This document shows, piece after piece, positions 30,701 through 35,373 of a DNA stretch of 35,373 nt (positions are counted from its first letter, which is position 1; every line of letters starts with the position of its first letter). The translations under genes were made by a program, and so were the position numbers. Below the pieces are notes generated by a model, which saw nothing but the letters and a program-made list of their open reading frames with translations, ran no database searches and was not told the origin of the DNA. Source of the DNA: Chloromonas sp. AAM2 (lineage: Eukaryota; Chlorophyta; Chlorophyceae; Chlamydomonadales; Chlamydomonadaceae); the NCBI GenBank assembly GCA_004335635.1, contig QAXH01005099.1, forward strand, positions 1-35,373, read 5' to 3'.

Positions 30701-32082
30701 GATTCTTGAAGACGGCCGCTTGACGGACAGCAAGGGGCGCACAGTTGACTTCAAGAACACCTTGATCATCATGACATCCAACGTCGGTTCATCCGTCATT
30801 GAGAAGGGCGGCCGCAACTTTGGATTCTTCCTGCGCCCAGATGACGAGGAGTCCGAAAACGTAAGTATCAGAGGTCTCTCGTTGCGTGACTTTTTGCCAG
30901 TTGGAGCTTGTTATTCTTTGTTCACACACCGCTGCACCAGCACACGCTACGTGGGCGATGCCCATGATTCTCTGTCATTTGAGCTCTGGTCATGCCGTGC
31001 AGTTGGCCTCTCAAGCTGGTTACCCTGTACTCAGCTTGTTGCACATGCTTGTTCATGCTCGGTCCACTGTGCCTTTGCCTTCAGGACATGAGCTACGGTC
31101 GCATCAAGTCCCTTGTGGGAGAGGAGCTCAAGAGTTACTTCCGGCCCGAGTTCCTGAACCGTCTGGACGAGATCATCGTCTTCAGGCAGCTCACGAAGAA
31201 GGAGGTCAAGCAGATCGCAGACATCTTCCTCAGGGACGTCTTCAAGCGTGCTGAAGAGAAGGGCATCAAGATTGAGGTGAGGTTGTGGCTAAGGCGTGAA
31301 ACTTTTGCGAGCAGCACACCTGGCTGCGGTTGCCTTTATGCAGAGGACAGCAAACACGCAATGTCTGTGATCGACAGCTGAGGTGAGCTTGCAGTCAAGT
31401 CCTAACAGCTTTCTGCAATTGCGTTGGCAAACAAGCAGTGGCAGCTGGGAGCAGCAGACTCGCATTGCCACAGGCTGGGAACTAACATGGGCAAGGCTTG
31501 ATTTAGGGGGTGGATCTGCAAGCTGGCTTTTACGTTTGTGGCAAGTGTATCTTTGCACCTCTTCTTTGTTTTGCCCAGGTCACTGACAAGTTCAAGGACC
31601 GTCTGGTGGACGAGGGCTTCAACCCCACATACGGTGCCCGCCCCCTGCGCCGCGCCATCATGCGGCTCATTGAGGACTGCCTCTCAGAGCGCATCCTTAC
31701 AGGAGACATCAAGGTGGGGCACGCGGGTGTTGCAACGTCTTGCACATCAGGTTCTTCAAGTTCTATGTTCACTGGCACGTGCAGCAAAGCAGTCATTGGT
31801 CCTGGGCGGTATGAAATGGCGAGGTGCATGTGCGCACGCCTCGTCAACACGTGACATGGTCAAACAACCTTGAGGCTGCAGGATTAGTGTACACTGCAAT
31901 AGATGTTGCTACCAGTTGCACATGGCTTCGGTTAGGTGCCAACCAATCGTACTAAAAACATTTCTGTGCAGGAGGGCGACGTTGTTATCATGGACGTTGA
32001 TCCAGATGGATCCATTGCTGTCCTAGCGGGTGACAAGAAGATGAGGCAGACAATCGACTCGACACCTGCAGGCATTGCATAA
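24746..32082 (+). CDS. CLPC: Plastid ClpC, Hsp100 ATPase of Clp protease
   Basis: ClpC unfolds stromal proteins for the ClpP/R protease and also works at the import machinery. Sixteen exons give 921 residues, the normal length: 24746-24987, 25173-25465, 25638-25753, 25912-26040, 26350-26535, 26792-26905, 27120-27286, 27952-28110, 28472-28583, 29224-29358, 29513-29839, 30158-30346, 30702-30860, 31085-31276, 31579-31713, 31972-32082. Residues 1-80 are a transit peptide. The two Clp N repeats follow ([28 protein letters not shown]). AAA1 has Walker A GEPGVGKT (292-299) and Walker B MIDE (361-364). A UVR-type middle domain covers about 485-550. AAA2 has GPTGVGKS (636-643) and LFDE (706-709). The ClpP-docking loop reads FGF (763-765) where IGF-like is usual. 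Intron 3 uses a GC donor. The start is the first ATG after an in-frame TGA at 24656. Confidence 0.97.
27716..27750. repeat. (TTG)n microsatellite
   Basis: About eleven TTG units followed by a T-run lie in ClpC intron 7. Confidence 0.95.
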
Positions 32083-33189
32083 GCCACACAATCAGTCAGC
32101 GGTAGTGCAGCCCCTGGCGCTGTTACGGCTTGGGCTTTCTCATGTGCTTTTCCGTGTGCTGCGGCTGCAGTTTGACAGCCGACCGTTCATATTTAGGACG
32201 GGTTCAGGGACAGCCTAGACCGAGGCTGTTTGTATCTTCACGGGGATTTGATGTGGCTCTCTCGTCAGTCCTAGGCTGTTCAGGTGTTCAGGCTGTCTTG
32301 CAACGAAGACGTGTGCATTATTTACGCGAACAACGGTAAAGCTTGCCACCACATGCACATAGCCGCAATGTTCTACTGGCAGGGTTCGTGAACGTGAGGC
32401 AGCGTCCTTAACATGAGGCACATCCGTGCCCGCTTACTGCGCAATTGTAGGATAGTGGCAAAACGTGCACATGCACCATGTGTGTGCCATGCATTCGCTC
32501 AGGCACCCATGTGTGTTTATGCTTGCCACCATGTGTATGTGTGCAAGCCTTCCTCGCCTGCGCATGTTGATAGTGGATTTCGTGACCTGTGCAGTTTGTT
32601 TTTCAAATTATAATCTCCCAGTGCCTTTCAAGCCAAGTGACAGGATGGGGCTCTAGGACGCGATTGATTGCACGGTATTGATGCCAGCTGCAGGCAGGCC
32701 CAAAGCGTTGTTTGAGGGAAGAGAGGTGTAAGCCCCAGTGCGTGGGTCAAGGCGGGCTTGTCTCCGACCTTGGGGGCCGCCAAGCCAAACAGCAAATGGC
32801 GCAATGGAGGCTATACTGGGTTTCCAAACTACATGGATGGGGCCCACATGCACCAAGCGCGAACGCTAGCAAGCCATGCAAGAGACAGGCCCAACTTCTC
32901 ATGCATAACCAGAATGATTGATGCACCTACCCAACCCTGAGTAACAGAAGGCAACTTCAGGGCGCGAAGAGCAAGGAACACAGAAGGCAATGTAATCCAT
33001 GCTTCACGCTGCCACAATTGGTTTGTGCACGTGCGCAACTGAGTGGCAGCTGAGTAGTGATTGCGGTCTGGTTAACTCCGGTAGTGGATGGGCTTCGCCC
33101 GATCTGTGCAAACTAGCATGTCAAGGTTCTCACCACTTGATCCAGAACGACAGCAAGCTCTGATCAAGGTGGTGATGTGAGATCTGAAA
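32083..33189. other. ClpC 3' flank, no supported gene
   Basis: No conserved gene is seen. The first convincing TGTAA motif is at 32727-32731, 645 nt past the ClpC stop, which would imply a long 3' untranslated region. Confidence 0.4.
32727..32731 (+). terminator. Possible ClpC poly(A) signal TGTAA
   Basis: A green-algal type signal lies 645 nt after the ClpC stop. Support is motif only. Confidence 0.3.
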
Positions 33190-34116
33190 ATGCGTGAAGT
33201 TCCAACAGACTTCTTGCTTTCACACACACATGGCGAGGGAGCTAAACTAGCACGTCTGAATACAGAGTCAGTATACACGATGATTTCATCACGCAGCGGC
33301 TTTACCCTCACCCCACCACTATGTGTACATGGCAGACTGAACAGTGACATGCCCTTTTCCGGTCGTCTCAGTATCCAATCAGCTTTTAGGTGTTTCAACC
33401 GCGAGGGGAATTGCACCCCAGGGCTGTTAACCAACCATATTGTGTCCATAGTAACTGGCCATGTTCAAGTCGTTGCCCAACTAAATATTATGTGTTGCCC
33501 AACTTATGGTGGTGACTGCACCTGCTGTCCTCCGTCCACCAATGCTGTGTCCGTGGATGGTGGAATGGTGGAATGGTGGAATCGGATGGTGGAATCCGAC
33601 GGATGGTGGAATGGGCCACGCAGTGCATTGGCCTTTGATGGATTGCTATTGTTGCTATTGTCGTTGTCGCACAACGTGTCGACGCAGACACACAGCCCAC
33701 ACAACAACAAATACATGAGCGAACAGGTGCACGACCTCAGAAAAACATACGAACATTTTGTGCGTGGCTGCATGATTCTATGCGTGTCCACATGCATGTG
33801 CTGCGCAGGCAAGGCTGTCATCCATGGACGATATGCCGGGCCACAGGTACAGGACTTCATCACAGCGGAGTGCACACCCGGGTACTTTGTCAGACATAGG
33901 TCGAGTTGGTTGAAGTCAGAAGTGGCGAACAGACAAGTGGCAAGCTATACGGAGGCAAGAGAGATGCAGAGGGACGGTTTCGCTGCATGTACTGCCATGG
34001 CAGGTGCTGGTGGAAAGAGAAAAGTGGCTTCAAGGCCAACTTCAAGCGCATTACAGTTTACCCTAACACATCGTCAGTTCAACCTAATGCCATGCTGTAG
34101 AATGTGTGGTGAATGA
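33190..34116 (+). other. Unexplained 308-codon open reading frame
   Basis: An uninterrupted frame runs from MREVPTDFLLSHTHGEGAKL to CCRMCGE. It is one of the two longest frames in the window, and the other contains a real HAT1 exon. No domain is recognised; it is Cys- and Ser-rich and crosses a minisatellite at 33554-33613. A 126-codon frame lies opposite (33072-33449, minus). It may be a fast-evolving gene, a transposon relic or chance. Confidence 0.22.
33554..33613. repeat. Short minisatellite (GGTGGAAT)n
   Basis: Imperfect 8-bp units (GGTGGAAT, with GGATGGTGGAAT variants) repeat across about 60 bp. They account for the Trp-, Met- and Glu-rich stretch in the overlapping reading frame. Confidence 0.88.
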
Positions 34117-34159
34117 CTGTTGCGTGTGTTTTGGTTGTTGGAATTAATGTGCTGGTGTC

Positions 34160-34510
34160 CCAGAATAGGCAGTCACCACCGTTTATCAAGAGACCAACAG
34201 ACAGAGAGCCTGGAAACAGGCTGTGGGCGTCTGCGCGCGCAACACACGAGTTTGCTCAAGAGAGTCAGGCAACTGGAGCACTTGCTGGCGACTTGCCGAG
34301 TTTTGAGGCCTATACCCCTGGCGGGACGTGTGCCAGTTCACACGTCAACAACACACCTCAGTCTCACACCACACTGCTGCAGACGGAATATTAACCATCT
34401 CAGGCGTCCACAGTCCAACCCCCTGAATTTGTTCCCTTGTCCCTGTTGTCACACTGGCTCCAGTGCCGTTCTTGGAAATTGTCCCAGAACTGGCAAACAT
34501 ATTTTTTCCC
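34160..34510 (+). repeat. Dispersed repeat R3, copy 2
   Basis: This copy is homologous to 12440-12775. A frame at 34237-34293 reads AQHTSLLKRVRQLEHLLAT and closely matches the copy 1 frame (12493-12549). The copy ends in GTCCCAGAACTGGCAAAC and a T-run at about 34481-34508. Confidence 0.7.
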
Positions 34511-34612
34511 CAGCGGAGTAAATTGTTTGTGGCAAACGCATTTCGCCTATACTTAATCAGCGAATTTCCTCTGGATTATTATTATTCCCCTGGTCTTGCT
34601 TGTCTCCTGCAG

Positions 34613-34978
34613 GGCGCTCCAGGACGTCGAGCGCGCAGGCTGCGAATGGCGTCATGGCCAGCAACGGGCGCAACCTCGCACACTGACTGCCTGCCGCCTG
34701 CCTCGCCACCTTGTTCACAACGTCACCACGACGCGCGCTGCTCTCGTCGCTTGTCGCTCCGAGGTCCCAGCTACGGACGCGTGGCTCCCTGCAGGCCAGC
34801 AGATAGACCCGATGAGACGTTCCAGGCGCCACTGCCGGATGCAGTGGACGCGAGTTACCCTAAAAAGACGGGGCTGGATACCGTCCTGACCAACCCTGAG
34901 CAGCAAAAAGTAACGTTCACGGGAAAAGAGAAAAGAAGGAGGAAGTCACAGCACGCATTGGAGGCATGGCACGAATGA
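34613..34978 (+). CDS. Possible terminal exon of an unidentified gene
   Basis: After an acceptor-like CTCCTGCAG a 121-codon frame runs to TGA at 34976-34978. Its last third looks coding (YPKKTGLDTVLTNPEQQ, then a Lys/Arg-rich KEKRRRK). Its first two thirds are Arg-, Ser- and Cys-rich and unconvincing, and frames on both strands are open there, so the exon may be shorter. No family was recognised. Confidence 0.25.
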   Translation, partial: GAPGRRARRLRMASWPATGATSHTDCLPPASPPCSQRHHDARCSRRLSLRGPSYGRVAPCRPADRPDETFQAPLPDAVDASYPKKTGLDTVLTNPEQQKVTFTGKEKRRRKSQHALEAWHE

Positions 34979-35373
34979 GCCTCCATACGCTGTTGAACCC
35001 ACCCTCGAATATCCCGGCACTGCAGCGACATGCCACTCCATGCCACATGGTGTCAGCACCACTGAGGTCAAACAGTGATTGCCGCGTGTGCATGTACAGC
35101 ACAACAAGCAGTGCCCACATCGCTGACCCACAGCAGTTTGTGGTGTCAGTTTGTCCATTCCATGAACAAAGAACAGGTACTGCAACAACGTCGCACATTC
35201 TCACACTGGCAGTTTCCCACACCTCTCGTACAGCCATGTCAAGCGCCAGCCACCCTCCGATTTAAGCCAGCATGCAACACTCTATCACCACAGATCGAGA
35301 CATGTGTGCCTGCCGCAAGAATAAGGGGGCCATTCCTCAGTCCACACATCGACACCGGCCATAACGCCCTAGT
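34979..35373. other. Window end, nothing recognised
   Basis: No gene, repeat or RNA was identified in the last 395 bp. Confidence 0.4.

Overview
This is a piece of a nuclear genome from a photosynthetic eukaryote, most likely a green alga. Five intron-rich genes are resolved, and together they hold 42 introns. Nearly all introns are bounded by GT..AG. Two of the gene products are plastid chaperone or protease components of cyanobacterial type (ClpC and GrpE), each starting with a transit-peptide-like leader. TGTAA motifs, the usual green-algal poly(A) signal, lie downstream of several stop codons. No prokaryotic operon structure, rRNA, tRNA or CRISPR array was seen. The species cannot be named from the sequence.

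Layout. 1-1180: 3' flank of HAT1, carrying a dispersed repeat (R1) interrupted by a short retroposon (R2) and a 24-bp minisatellite. 1180-7689, minus strand: HAT1, a type B histone acetyltransferase in 10 exons. 7690-9129: a 1.4-kb divergent intergenic region with an R1 copy. 9130-11438, plus strand: a 4-exon gene for a coiled-coil protein I do not recognise, with a 655-bp MITE in intron 2. 11439-12963: intergenic, including one copy of repeat R3. 12964-17679, plus strand: a 9-exon gene related to plant SCI1 (style cell-cycle inhibitor 1), with an inflated intron 6. 17680-19789: intergenic, with one weak gene candidate and an R1 copy. 19790-22348, plus strand: plastid GrpE (CGE1 type), 8 exons. 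22349-24745: intergenic, with a foldback element, weak exon candidates and an inverted repeat. 24746-32082, plus strand: plastid ClpC, 16 exons, 921 residues, complete. 32083-35373: mostly non-coding, with an unexplained 308-codon ORF, the second R3 copy and a possible exon at the end.

Functional links. GrpE is the nucleotide-exchange factor of stromal Hsp70. ClpC is the Hsp100 unfoldase that feeds the stromal Clp protease. They lie next to each other on the same strand, 2.4 kb apart. HAT1 and the SCI1-like protein are nuclear. There is no sign of a defence system or biosynthetic cluster.

The most unusual signal is not a gene. In at least five introns of three genes, the sequence around a splice site has been copied in tandem into the intron, leaving decayed decoy donor or acceptor sites. 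Next in interest are three retroposon copies with clear target-site duplications and an (ATG)n tail, one nested in another repeat. A dispersed repeat (R3) is also notable: its two copies differ mostly at synonymous positions over one short reading frame. GC-AG introns (3 of 42) and phase-0 introns (30 of 42) both look over-represented. All exon models were assembled by eye from splice consensus, reading phase and protein-family similarity; no alignment or transcript data were available.
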